A model generated the notes under the pieces. The model saw nothing but the letters and a program-made list of their open reading frames with translations. It did no database searches and was not told the DNA's origin. 64,000 nucleotides of DNA, from the NCBI GenBank assembly GCA_037576215.1, contig JBANDB010000020.1, forward strand, positions 434,001-498,000, written 5' to 3'. This document shows positions 1 through 9,205 of this stretch, in pieces. A program made the position numbers and the translations under genes. Position 1 is the stretch's first letter. Each line of letters begins with the position of its first letter. Source of the stretch: Armillaria gallica (taxonomy: Eukaryota; Basidiomycota; Agaricomycetes; Agaricales; Physalacriaceae).

Positions 1-175
1 AGGGTTACATTTTGATCAATTTATTGACTTAATGCCTCATGAGGACGTATCAAACTGCTATATAAGGTAAGTCAGTTTTGTGTTTAAGGTCGGCACCCCT
101 CCCCCCCTCCCCCCCTACCCCCTTTGCCGGATTTTAGCCGCGTGCCCCCCTTGATGTGAAGGTTCCAAGAAGGGG

Positions 176-403
176 GTCTTGAGGGGGTCAGGGGATATGG
201 TAGGCCGACACTGCCACCTATCTATGACCGGATTGAGCGGCTATACCGGTAATGTCGACTTGCCGATGGCGGTGTGTTTACCAATATGGTATGTTTTGCA
301 CCAACTTAGTATGTTATTCCCACGGCAGTCGGTCAGTCGGCTGGCTAGGGCCTAACAAAAAAGTTGAGTGGATGTATTTTTTTGCAATCCTCGGACCCCC
401 TTG
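176..403. mobile_element. hAT-like non-autonomous element, left-degraded copy
   Basis: The stretch resembles the clean 447-bp element at 34544-34990. It shares the 'tatgttattcccacggcagt' block, a GTCGG/CGGTC-rich centre and the right end (gtggatgt...atcctcg followed by a C-run and TTG). The right end abuts a tRNA-like B-box unit at about 404. The left end near 176 is similar in inverted form (ttgagggggtc) but no matching 8-bp target duplication was found, so this copy may be truncated or rearranged. A C-rich tract (about 97-122) lies just upstream. Confidence 0.4.
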
Positions 404-455
404 AGCGCTAATGTTGCTCCTTGGGGTTCGAATCCTTCTAGCGTTTTTGTTTTCC
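404..455 (+). other. tRNA-derived unit 4, 3' part only
   Basis: It contains a perfect B box GGTTCGAATCC at 425-435, and the surrounding 'gcgctaa...ttcgaatcctt' matches the complete unit 4 at 33260-33320. The 5' half with the A box is missing, apparently displaced by the mobile element immediately to the left. Followed at about 455-540 by a conserved linker ('gattgacgaaaatg...gatgattgaagaagcaagg') that also follows unit 4 at 33340-33420. Probably not a functional tRNA. Confidence 0.5.
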
Positions 456-555
456 CCGAAAACCGTCCTCGTTGCGCAGGGCTCGGGATTGACGAAAATG
501 TGAGGTATTACATTTACGATGATTGAAGAAGCAAGGCACGATGAGTTATTTCTTC

Positions 556-1010
556 CTAAGACACTGAGAGTGACACACCATTTCGCTTGTCTCGACCCAG
601 GTGGAAGTCAGAAGGTTTGCCTTCGATGACAGTGTGGTCGTTTGATGGCCACCATGTGCACTCGTTGGTGATCACCCAGGCGCCATAAGGCGTGCAGAAC
701 AACTGACCCAGTGTGCAATACACTCTAAACTTCCTGGAAACCAGAACCCTTAAGATGGAAATAAAGCATGTCTGGAAGAAGTTGTGATTCTGAAATGGAA
801 GCTTCTTGGAGTCGTACCAAACAGTCTTGTGACTGCACATCACAGTGTACGCCCTTCCAATTCTGGAGTCGCGAGATAAGCTATTGCGCTCTAGGTATTG
901 GAACGGAAGAGAGCCTCAGAACCACTAGAACCACTTCGGAGGTGAATGTGGCCGCGGCAAATGAATCAATTCGCAAATCAGAATGGTGTGTTGCCCATCG
1001 TGTAGTACTA
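556..1010 (-). pseudogene. Gene X remnant (copy a)
   Basis: Minus-strand coding relic whose peptide around AWVITNECTWWPSNDHTV corresponds to the N-terminal exon of an unrecognised protein family ('X') repeated in this window. The same stretch recurs near 34184-34400 (LTPCGTQMIANELTW), with the same neighbours on both sides. Only one or two exons can be followed. The peptide is disrupted relative to other copies, so it is called a pseudogene. The paralogous region at 34.3-35.9 kb carries two mobile-element insertions that this copy lacks, making this the empty-site reference. Confidence 0.45.
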
Positions 1011-1118
1011 GAAAGATGAGTCTGAGATGGTGCGCGAGAAAGACGAACTTGAAGTTTGCTTGGAGAAAGGGAAGGTTTCAAATAGGAGCCTGTTTGGTCC
1101 CAAGACACGACAATTAAT

Positions 1119-1163
1119 CTGTCCATTAATCATTTGAAAATCAGGGCGTTGACTGTTACTAAT
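1119..1163. repeat. Solo terminal repeat of a TA-flanked MITE family
   Basis: 'gtccattaatcatttgaaaatcagggcg ttgactgttactaatag' (in two parts) resembles the right terminal repeat of the complete 328-bp MITE at 54231-54558 (gtccattaatcc...gtttgaccgttactatta). No left end is visible nearby, so this is at most a relic. Confidence 0.3.
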
Positions 1164-1169
1164 AGGATG

Positions 1170-2159
1170 TAGTGGAGATCCGATCAACCATGCGTCCACG
1201 ACTCGATATCGGGAGGAACATGATACCCTTGGCGGAAAATTGGCCTTGATACGAGACCTCTATAATTGTGAGGTCCTGTACCCTTCCATAAAGGCCAAGA
1301 TATTGGTAAGGTACTCAAGAAACTCGATGCTCAGCTTGAAGAACGGTAGAACTGGTGGACTAGAAGAAACAGGTTGAAAATCTAGACACCGCGAGCTATA
1401 GTAGATATGAAGAATAAGGGAGATGAAGTGACAAAATTCCGGGTTCATTCGCTGATATGCGCACATGCATCATGACTCTTGCGTCATTTTGCGATCCTCG
1501 CAGGGACGAAATCAGCTTGCTACCCTTTCAGAGATGTCACCGCACAGTGAATCTTCTTTTTCGACCAAAGAAGCTTTCAGAAGCTTTCAGCTCTCCTTCT
1601 TCTGTTCATGGTCCAAGGAACAGGTCCTTTCCGGCTAAATTGGACCGGTGACGGGGATGAAGGGCTCAGTGAGTCAGGTACTTGCCGCCGCGACACGAGG
1701 CTGTAGGCTATGCAATCCTCGATAAATGGACCTAGGCGCCGCCCTTGATCCCAGAAATGAACTCGGCCTTCCAGATTATCATCAATGCGAAAACGGAAGC
1801 TTCGACTGCTTCGGTTCCAAGGCGCCTGCTACCATCATCGCGACGTGTTTCTGCTGTATTTGTGAATCCAAACTGTATTGTTCTCAATGGTAATGGCATT
1901 CTTTAGCCCAGAACCACAAAGCAGGGCAAAAAGGGACCTAAATACCCCAGACCCCCATAATTCCATGACCCGGACCAAAACATTCCCGTTAGATTTGAAT
2001 GATTTCAGGCGTTTCTGGCCTGAGCGCCTATTTTTTGGAAGCTCAGTGCTCAGGCTTCAATGAAAAGGGGTTAAAGGGCGGAAGTTTTTCAGCTAAAAGG
2101 CATCTAGAATAAACTGTATAAGGCGATGAGAGAACTTGGGAATATATTCCAGGATAATG
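1170..2159. other. Intergenic, no supported gene; 3' part is a duplicated caspase-gene upstream region
   Basis: No convincing reading frame between the X relic and caspase copy 1. From about 1985 onward it is clearly similar to 40815-40995, upstream of caspase copy 4 (for example 'ttttttggaagctcagtgctcagg' against 'atttttggaagcttagcgctcagcc'). The duplication that made these two caspase copies therefore included at least 250 bp of upstream DNA. Confidence 0.5.
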
Positions 2160-2166
2160 TATAAGA
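2160..2166 (+). promoter_or_regulatory. TATA box of caspase copy 1
   Basis: TATAAGA lies 111-116 bp upstream of the chosen ATG (2276). The same element (TATAAAAG at 40999, TATAAAG at 49908) is at the equivalent place before copies 4 and 5. It is followed in all three by a conserved pyrimidine-rich leader containing 'tcgattccgtat' or a close variant. Position and conservation support a core promoter. Confidence 0.6.
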
Positions 2167-2275
2167 GAGATCCATTTCTCCCCTGATCTTGGTTTGTCGA
2201 CACCACCTTCGATTCCGTATTCCTCTTCTGTGTTGCACTTGACGCTGTTCCACATTCTACGATTGCTGGCATAAC

Positions 2276-3587
2276 ATGGTAAATTCCAGGCGTCTCGCAG
2301 TCAGTCCTTCAACGTCTCTTGCTGACTTGTTGTTTCAACATTGTGTAGGCTGATTCCGTATCATTGGAATTGCAACAGATCGCAGAACAAATACGCATGC
2401 TGGAGGAGTTTGAGTTTCAGGTAGCAGAGCAACTGGGGATTCCTGCGGAGGATATTGACTCGGTTAGAATTCACCTCGAGGCCAAGAACAAAGCATCGCA
2501 GGACATAGGTTATTCCTTGAGTTTGGGGAGACTCCGCAAACTCCATCGCTTCCGCCTTCAGTATAGCCGTGCTCAGCGGAATCTTCCCGTCGATTTGGAA
2601 GTCTGCCCATCTCCTCCTGGTGTCAGTCGCAACCACAGTCATCGTATCCCATTACCATAATACTGATTGTTTGCATTTTAGGTCCCACACCGTGTTGATG
2701 CCTCCAGATTTTGGGCTATCCTCATTGGTATCGATGAATATTCATCCTATCCCCTGCGTGGATGTGTATCAGACGTACAGTTGATGGAGAGGTACCTGAC
2801 TGAGGACCTTGACGTACCTAGCAATCGTATCCAGCTTCTTCTCGGATCCAAGGAGCACCTGTCTCCCGAAGATCCTATATACCCCTCTCGTGCCCACATT
2901 GTCGGTACCCTTCTCAGTCTCATTACCAACTCCGAGATTGCGCACGGCGACAACATCATCATCTACTACTCTGGACACGGCTCATACTACCCGTACCATA
3001 CGGAGGAAGACGATGAGCCAGAATACATCGAAACACTCTGCCCCATCGATCGCGACACTCCTGGTGAAAACGGCAGACCTGTGCCTGACATCAGCGACCG
3101 GGAACTTAACATGATCCTGTCCCTAATCGCTCGAGCGAAGGGGCATTGCATCACTGTCATTCTCGACTGTTGTCACTCTAGTAGCGTCAGCCGAGGTTTA
3201 CCTGAGCCGGGAGCACGTACTTTCCCCCCCATGACACGCGCGACACTTCCAGAGATGCTCTTCGCTGGAGAGCAAAATCTGAGTCATTATCCAAACTACC
3301 GCTCCATTTTAGACGAGGACTGGCACCCGGATGTGGACTCCCACGTCATCCTGGCAGCCTGTACGGAATATCAGTATGCAAAGGCGAAGGCAGTGAAAAT
3401 GGAAGATGGCACGGTGACGGGGTACATTGGAATTTTCACGGACTCGCTTGTGCGTGCTCTGCGGTCCGGCCACTGGAGAAAGGAGACGACATATGTTGAT
3501 CTCCTTCATCGTTTGGATATGATACCCTGTCAGACACCGGTCGTTGCTGGAAACCGCAAGGGTTCGTGTATCTGGTATCAAGGATAA
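2276..3587 (+). CDS. Caspase-domain protein (peptidase C14, metacaspase-like), copy 1
   Basis: Predicted cysteine peptidase of the caspase/metacaspase clan; substrate and role unknown. Model: exons 2276-2299, 2349-2621 and 2682-3587 (400 aa), both introns phase 0. Intron 1 is GTCAGT...GTGTAG and intron 2 is GTCAGT...TTTTAG. The start rests on an ATG aligned with the ATGGCA of copies 4 and 5. Residues 9-99 are a helical, Leu/Glu-rich segment (EELGIPAEDIDSV-like). The caspase fold starts near residue 104 (RFWAILIGIDEY). The catalytic dyad is visible as His198 in IYYSGHG and Cys263 in DCCHSSS. The C-terminus has a conserved IGIFT.SLVRALRSG...WYQ block. No signal peptide or membrane segment is apparent. 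Gene X is convergent downstream. Sure of the domain; the tiny first exon is less certain. Confidence 0.85.
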
Positions 3588-3781
3588 AAGTATTATGGAC
3601 TGGGTAGTTTCATATATCGATCAGAGTCGTTTTCGTTCTCGAGTCCTACTTTATACAGGTTGGAAGTTGTCCGTGACGTCGTTTGTATTCCGCATTTGTC
3701 TTTACACCAGTGTGAGTAGATAACACGGCGTAACGATCGTTGCAATTGCATTTGGCATCACCGTATTTCGGCTGATCACCA

Positions 3782-4600
3782 TCATGATTCATGAGCGATC
3801 TCGTATTCTTCAGTGCTCGAATACGTATTAAGTTTGTCGCATGATATCTGTGATGTTGTCAAGGTTGACAAGACACATAAGAATAAGTAGGAATCGGTTG
3901 AGAGTGACAGAGGTGTGTTGGCTGCTATAGATCCATCTTGCTGGGATTTGGGCTTATTAGCTATGAGGACATGAGGAGGAAGACGCGTACTAGGTAGGGT
4001 CACACTAGCATGTAAATATGTGTTTAGAGAAAGGAAGATGCAAGGAAATAGGTAGGGTACCTTCGCTTATTCCATCAGCTTCTGTTATCTAGGCATCGCA
4101 CAGTTCTGAGCGGGTTGTTGCCGCTATGGGCGTAGTCAAAGGATGAAAGATGGTTTGGTGAGAGGGACGTACGCGGTTGGGTTGTTCGCTACCCAGTCTA
4201 AAGGAAATGAGGCGAGGTCTTCGAGGTCTGCGAGTATTTCTTCGCCTTCGGTAACAGTGGTTTGGGTTATTTGGATAATTGTGTCCTGTTGACATTATGT
4301 AAATATCGTATGAGAGAGTAAGATGTTGAGCATAGCCAGGGCCAGGTATTCGAGAGACGTCATGCCGATGTGCATCCCTAGGAGAGAATCCTGTGCTCTG
4401 CGCCGCCAAGGACAATATCGGGAGCAGATAAAGCTTTTGCTACGAAGAAGAACATATGGGAGCAGAAGAAGTGTGAAAACAGTTGCAGGTGTCGACAAAC
4501 GAGGAGCCAAATGCGATCGCTTTAACGTTCTTAAAGGCGGCATTGCCTACTGCATTGGCGATCACCATTCCAACATATGCTAACTAGAAGATAAGCACGG
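3782..4600 (-). pseudogene. Gene X remnant (copy b), convergent with caspase copy 1
   Basis: Most of the X gene order can be followed on the minus strand from about 4600 down to 3782. It runs through a start-like exon (ATGGTGATCGCC at about 4563), an exon ending WVANNPTA before a GTACGT donor (near 4160), the short exon carrying TEADGI (near 4080), and the exon with PSKMDL (near 3950). Stops interrupt the frames (for example in the equivalents of KMDLQQP and of the TEADGI exon), so it is broken. Compared with copy h (42880-44440), the extracellular-looking middle exon is missing. The product is not recognised. Confidence 0.5.
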
Positions 4601-4689
4601 AAATTATAACGGTGTCGGGGAATCCGAATGACAAGCTGAGATTATCCATCGGTATGATTCGGATTGGCATTGTGGCCGAAAGGTTTGTT

Positions 4690-5710
4690 TATGTTTGGCT
4701 TTAGACCTGAATGATCTTTCCTTCTACCACCGTCGTGCTCGTTCCTCCTTGAACTCTTCCAGCGCTAGCAACGGTGCCAGGCATCCCGTTGCTGCATGAA
4801 TTGGACCAGACTTACAAGTTTCGTGAAATACTGCTCTTGCTGCAGCTCTCTCTACCTACTCTTGGATTGCCAGGATTGGAAGTCGCTCCGGAGGTACAGC
4901 TATGTATTGGGCACCTTTGTTCACGTAGGGAAGCAACAACGATGGCAGAAGGTCACCCGACGACATTCGTTCCACCGTCCTATCACCCGCCATCAATTTC
5001 CCACCTCCTTACCAGAACGCGCCGCTGGGCCCAGTACACAATCGTGGTAATGCCAGTCTGTCCGCGAGCTCATACGTCACCATCACCCTTGTCCACGCCG
5101 CACGCTCCCTCGTTATCCCCACCGCCCGTCTCCCCTCTATCCTCGCATCGTTCCAAAGTCAACTGTGGCGCCTTCGTCTGGTGCCTATCATCGTCCGAAC
5201 CCAAAGACCAGGACGAAAGCGTAAACAAGCCGAGTTTCAAGCTGCGTACTGCAAGCTTCAACGATGTGCCCTGAGTGTGTACTGAATGACGTGACCCTGG
5301 GTACGGGTTGGATGCATACATATCGACGTATGGAAGATGCGGACCGGGAGCCGAAGAGACGGCGCGTTGAGCACTATGAGGAAGGGAATAGATGGCCATG
5401 CTGGGATCGCGTATCGGATATTCGCACGAAATAGCCAGGAGTCAACTACCGCCGACGAGCAGGCTTCGTCACCGTTTCATTGTACCATAACTTCTTCGCT
5501 TCTTGAGCTCCTCAGTTATCGCATGACTTGTATCACACGTCTTTACCGCAGCAGAATTTGGGCGGCTATCTTTTTAGGAATCAATTGTACTGCGGACATG
5601 ATGGTAATGGTGCTTACCTTTTGTGTTAAATTTTTGATGAGACGAGGAGGCCGCATCGAAGACTGTAAGACAGGCTGGAGCGGATACTTTTGTTTTTCCT
5701 GGATTCTATA
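4690..5710 (+). pseudogene. Block B, copy 1 (unrecognised + strand coding relic)
   Basis: A repeated segment with coding character, divergent from gene X. Readable pieces include SASSYVTITLVHAARSLVIP, followed by ...FQSQLWRLRLVPIIV and a tail around WDRVSDIRTK-like residues. The tail is better preserved in the copy at 7905-8345 (EVPKVCMEWRDPGDGLDAY). The reading frame changes between pieces, so this is a decayed or intron-containing copy. Function not recognised; a membrane segment in the ITLVHAARSLVIP part is possible. It ends about 30 bp before tRNA-derived unit 1. Confidence 0.4.
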
Positions 5711-5736
5711 GAGTTGTCGCATACGAGTCATGATAC

Positions 5737-5824
5737 TCGGATACGTGTCAAGGCAACATTGCCGCTCTCATTGAAGCGTTCGATGATTGTGGTGGCAGCT
5801 CAGGGTTCGATTCCCTGCATCCGA
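5737..5824 (+). other. tRNA-derived unit 1 (88 nt, tRNA-like fold)
   Basis: The ends pair as an acceptor-like stem (TCGGAT with ATCCGA). The T arm is perfect (CAGGG-TTCGATT-CCCTG), with a B box GGTTCGATTCC at 5804-5814. The 88-nt length suggests a type II (long variable arm, Ser/Leu-like) ancestor. The A-box region (TACGTGTCAAGGC) is degraded here, but reads TGGTGTAAAGG in the copy at 32371-32459. The anticodon arm does not fold convincingly, so a working tRNA is unlikely. First of an ordered series of units. Confidence 0.55.
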
Positions 5825-5966
5825 ATCACAGCGATTTCTCAGATAAATACTTTTTGACTCCCGCCGCCTTAGGAAACGATAGAACCCACGACTCGGAGAA
5901 CAACAATAAGTCGGCGTGCATTGACACCCAGAGAAATAATACTACCTGAACGGGATCCAGTATACG

Positions 5967-6025
5967 TCGAACCTGGTGTAACGGCCACTTTCCACGCCGC
6001 GGGGGGTTCGAATCCCCGTCCTCGA
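5967..6025 (+). other. tRNA-derived unit 2 (59 nt, Glu-like, shortened anticodon arm)
   Basis: Exact Pol III-type A box TGGTGTAACGG (5974-5984) and exact B box GGTTCGAATCC (6005-6015) are only 20 nt apart, where a normal tRNA has about 30. ACTTTCCAC between them recalls the CTTTCAC anticodon loop of tRNA-Glu(TTC). TCGA at both ends can pair. Best read as a tRNA-Glu-derived sequence that lost part of its anticodon arm. Confidence 0.55.
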
Positions 6026-6130
6026 AATGAAAATGTATCCGTCCCAATGACGGGCTACTTTCTTTGGAAGTATTTCATGAAAAGGATTGGAGATTGATTT
6101 GTTATATGGGATTGCATACAGTGTACTGTA

Positions 6131-6190
6131 TCCTCCGGGATGGTCCAACGGCTGACTTTTGCATTCGGGGTTCGATTCCCCTCATGCAAA
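6131..6190 (+). other. tRNA-derived unit 3 (shortened)
   Basis: A box TGGTCCAACGG (6141-6151) and B box GGTTCGATTCC (6169-6179) are 17 nt apart. In addition TTTGCAT before and ATGCAAA after the T arm form a 7-bp stem here. In the copies at 23468 and 32868 the 3' end reads TTATCC, pairing with an upstream GGATA. The anticodon arm is essentially absent. The linker after this unit is shared with the other arrays. Confidence 0.5.
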
Positions 6191-6560
6191 TCATACTGGT
6201 AAAGCCGATTCATTTGTTTTTGATTAACAAGCCAGAACGTCGCGCACTCACGGTGAGCTTTTTGTTGTTCATGAATGTGGTAGTAGGCAGCATAGTATAT
6301 GATAGGAAGTCTTGCGTTCCGGATAGATCGTGAACGAGGGAACGTAGAGTTTTGTGTAGCAATTGGGTTCAATGATTCACCAATGCCTTAGCTCCAATGG
6401 ACGAGAAGGGTTCGCCGCTCAACACTATGTCGTCCTATATTTTCTGTGATTGTAATTTGTAACTTTGAGATTTCTTTGTTAATTTTTGGCATTTGCTACA
6501 CCATTAACTTCAATGGAATTGCATCGCAGGCCTAGTAATTAAATCGTGTTTTTACGCTTT
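6191..6560. repeat. Inter-unit linker of the tRNA-like array
   Basis: No gene seen. Short stretches ('cgcgcact', 'caatgcctta/tggcttcaatgga', 'actatgtcgtcc') match the linkers after unit 3 at 23540-23720 and 32935-33170. This places the segment between units 3 and 4 of the array. A recognisable unit 4 is missing in this copy. Confidence 0.4.
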
Positions 6561-7130
6561 TTGCCTCAAAAGGTCTTTGCTGCGCAGGTCTGTATTGACG
6601 AAAATGCAGGGTATTACATTTACGATGATTGAGGAAGCAAGGTACCGTGACTTATTTTGTCTTTCGTGAATATTGTAGCCGTGGAAGTGCATAATAAACG
6701 ATGCGTAGAGATGGTATTCTGCATCCACTCGTAGCAAAGGTGTACACGCATTAGCCCCGTCGTACTGGTTATGATCGACTTGTATCCACGCGTCTCGTAC
6801 TGCAGTACGTTCATCAGTTAGGCAACACGGGAGCGTGAAGCAGGTACTCACGTGTGGAATTACACGGCTGGAAGGAGCGCGTCGATGACGGGGCGGAGCC
6901 AGACGACATTTCCTTCCTTGCCAGGAGGGTCCGAGTCCATTGTCGTTGAACTTGAAGAGTACCCGTACGCCTCAACGAGCTGGCGTGGACGTTCAAGTTG
7001 TGGACCATGGTTACCAGGTCTGGATGTTGGGTATTATGCGAGAGGGGAATAGTTACTGTGTCCTCGTGAACTTCTGGGGTAAATGTATCTTCGGATCCCG
7101 ACGCGGTTGTTCAATGCCCATACTAGTCTT
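6560..7130 (-). pseudogene. Gene X remnant (copy c), C-terminal exons
   Basis: Minus-strand relic of the last X exons. The piece CCLTDERTAV..DAWIQVD (near 6800-6740) matches the terminal exon of copies d, f and i (DER.AV....AWIQ.DQN). Around 6870-6950 lies the exon containing a GN(V/I).W motif. The conserved linker that normally follows unit 4 (attgacgaaaatg...gaggaagcaagg) sits at 6594-6640. Broken by frame changes; product unknown. Confidence 0.45.
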
Positions 7131-7374
7131 ATAGTTGTCACGCCCATATAAGTAACCGCGTGAGAGAGGTTATGACCAATCGTCGAATTATGTCAGTTTA
7201 TGTCATTGTGCCCGAAAGCGCGTCTTGACCTTCTACCACTTCGTCGATGCCGTTTTTCATTCTTAATACACTCCACTGTGCCTCAAATTTTCGTGGACAG
7301 ACACTGAAGGCTCAGATGCAGTCAAACTCGTTGTATCTCGACGTATAGTTATACCGCGTGTGTAGAGGAAGGGA

Positions 7375-7905
7375 CACCTAATCAACGAGTGGCGAGCCAG
7401 TTTTCGACCTTGCTTCAAGCGAATTGGACAATTGAGTTGTTCCATTTTGGTTCTTTCAGCTACTCTCCAGCCTGGGCATATGACCGCTTCTGTTTGTGCC
7501 ACACTAGGATTTCGACCCGACAATTTCATTCTTCTACGGCGCTCCAATGAACGTCCAAATATTCATTTTGCCATCGAACATTTTCAACACGGAGTCAACT
7601 CCGAGTCATTTCCGCAGCTACTCCCCTACCTCAACAGCAGCCACAAATCAATCATTCATTGCTCTACCATTAATCAAGTCTATCGTGTGTATGTCTATCT
7701 GTGGAATGCAGAGCCTGATGGGACAGACCATCTACGTCGTGTGCGGATGCATTTCTCGAGTACAACCGTGAAACTATTCATCTTCTTGACGATGATCCGT
7801 ACTGCCAAAATTGTCATCGCCACTGTCGCATTTGCGAATGGTATCAATTCAACGTCGCTCCTCGATAATTACTCCATTGGCGCTGCCAAGACAATGGATC
7901 AAATA
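7375..7905 (+). pseudogene. RecQ-type DNA helicase fragment
   Basis: A single open frame covers a central part of an SF2 RecQ-like helicase core as found in basidiomycete genomes. It shows INEWRASFRPCFKRIG (just after motif II), the motif III SAT in LVLSATL, RRSNERPNIHFAI, the motif IV-like KSIIHCST, then VYVYLW and a motif V-like AKIVIATVAFANGI. Motifs I, Ia, II and a clear motif VI are absent. At about 7905 the frame runs directly into block B sequence. There is no plausible ATG or splice context. It is therefore a truncated copy, either an old gene fragment or cargo moved by a mobile element. Confidence 0.7.
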
Positions 7906-8500
7906 CGGCATCAACTTCCCGTGTCCTTACCTGACCGCGCCGCTGCGCCCAGCACATAATTATCTCCAGCGGCGATCCTAGTCTATCCGTGAGCTCACAT
8001 GTCACCATCACTCTCGTCCTCGTTGCACTCCCTCGTTACCACTGCATACCTCCCCTGGGTTTTTATCCTCGTACCGTTCCAAAGTCAATCGCGGCACGGC
8101 GCACCTACAGTGTCTGGTGCCCGTCGTCATCCAAACCCGAGGGATCCGAATTTCAGGTTGCATACTGCAAGCTTTAGTGAAGTGCCCAAAGTGTGTATGG
8201 AATGGCGCGACCCTGGGGATGGGTTGGATGCATATCAACATGTGGAAGACACGGACAGTGAGTCCAAGAGACGGTACGTCGAGTACTGAGGAAGGAAATA
8301 GATGGACGTGGAATCCTATATCGGATATTCGCACGAAGTAGCAAGCAGGTAACAACCACCGAGGAGCAAGGTTCGTCGCCATTCATTGTATCATATCATC
8401 TTTCTTTCTTGAGCTACTCATCTATTGCACTACTTTGTATCATACCACATTTTTACCGCTCCAGAATTTGGTCAGCTACTTTTGTAGGAGTCACTTGGGC
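7905..8500 (+). pseudogene. Block B, copy 2 (3' part)
   Basis: Joined directly to the RecQ fragment. Readable block-B pieces are LPDRAA.PST, LSVSSHVTITLVLVALP, LHTASFSEVPKVCMEWRD-like residues, GLDAYQHVEDT and EEGNRWTWNPISDIRTK before a stop near 8341. This is the best-preserved block B tail in the window. The following 100 bp ('ttcttgagctactcatctattgc...ccgctccagaatttgg') also follows the tail at 5500 and 20330. Function not recognised. Confidence 0.45.
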
Positions 8501-8990
8501 TTCAGACATAATGCGAGGGCTGCCTTTCACGCCCCTCGGGGTTCAACGTTCAATGTTCAAGTCTGAAATAATATCTCTACAACTGTTGGAAAGGTGCGTT
8601 CACACCTTCCCTTCACTGGAGCAGGCGCTTTCGCTTGGCCCAGATTTTATCGAGCGGTCACATAGCTTTGGCAGCATCTCTCCCTCGCCAACCACTACGA
8701 ACGTCCTTTTACTTGTCCCATAGAGCGCTAAAAAAGTGGTAGTCGTTATCATTGACGTGAATATGATAACAGGGTGCAATACACCAATGCATGTATATGG
8801 TCGGATTTCCTGTCATGGCCTCTCAGACCGGTCGACCGGTCAGGGGTCAATTTTCCAATATTATTGTATATGTATGTGCCAAAAAGAGTATTTACAAGCT
8901 ACATTGGCTTCGAAAACGTCATTTTCAGTGATTCTCGTTATTTTCCAGCAGCGCTGTGATGGATTTGAATAGTAGGGTACTCTATTTATA
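8500..8990. other. Intergenic, no supported gene
   Basis: Open frames here are short and lack recognisable motifs. A small palindromic stretch (gaccggtcgaccggtc, 8828-8843) is present. Nothing else is supported. Confidence 0.3.
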
Positions 8991-8993
8991 CCT

Positions 8994-9048
8994 TCCGACA
9001 TGGTGTGGGTGCCAACACTGCCCCTTGGGGCTCGAATCCCGTATCCGC
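8994..9048 (+). other. tRNA-derived unit, degraded
   Basis: A-box remnant 'catggtgtgggtgcc' and near-perfect B box GGCTCGAATCC (9029-9039), with a spacing like units 2-4. Most similar to unit 4. It stands alone between block B copy 2 and X copy d. Confidence 0.4.
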
Positions 9049-9205
9049 CTAACTGAATCTTATTTCTACGCTGTTTTCCCCCCGGGATATGGTGTTCATC
9101 GCACAGGAATGGATATATGGTGCATCTTCAGACGTAATAAATTGACAGGTATTCTGCATCCACTGAGAAGGCTCGTATCGTCTACATAAATTGCGGCATT
9201 CATGC

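Noticed and set aside
4774..5274. 166-codon plus-strand frame as an intact gene
   Set aside because: It is Pro/Ser/His-rich in the frame alternative to the one conserved between block B copies (SYVTITLVHAARSLVIP), so it is probably a shadow frame.
5737..5824. A genuine, functional tRNA-Ser/Leu gene
   Set aside because: Acceptor and T arms pair, but no convincing anticodon stem-loop can be drawn, the A box is degraded here, and the other copies in the window diverge freely in the middle.
7432..7959. Complete small gene in the RecQ-like frame
   Set aside because: The frame starts in the middle of a helicase domain with homologous residues continuing upstream of any start codon, and ends in block B; it is a fragment.
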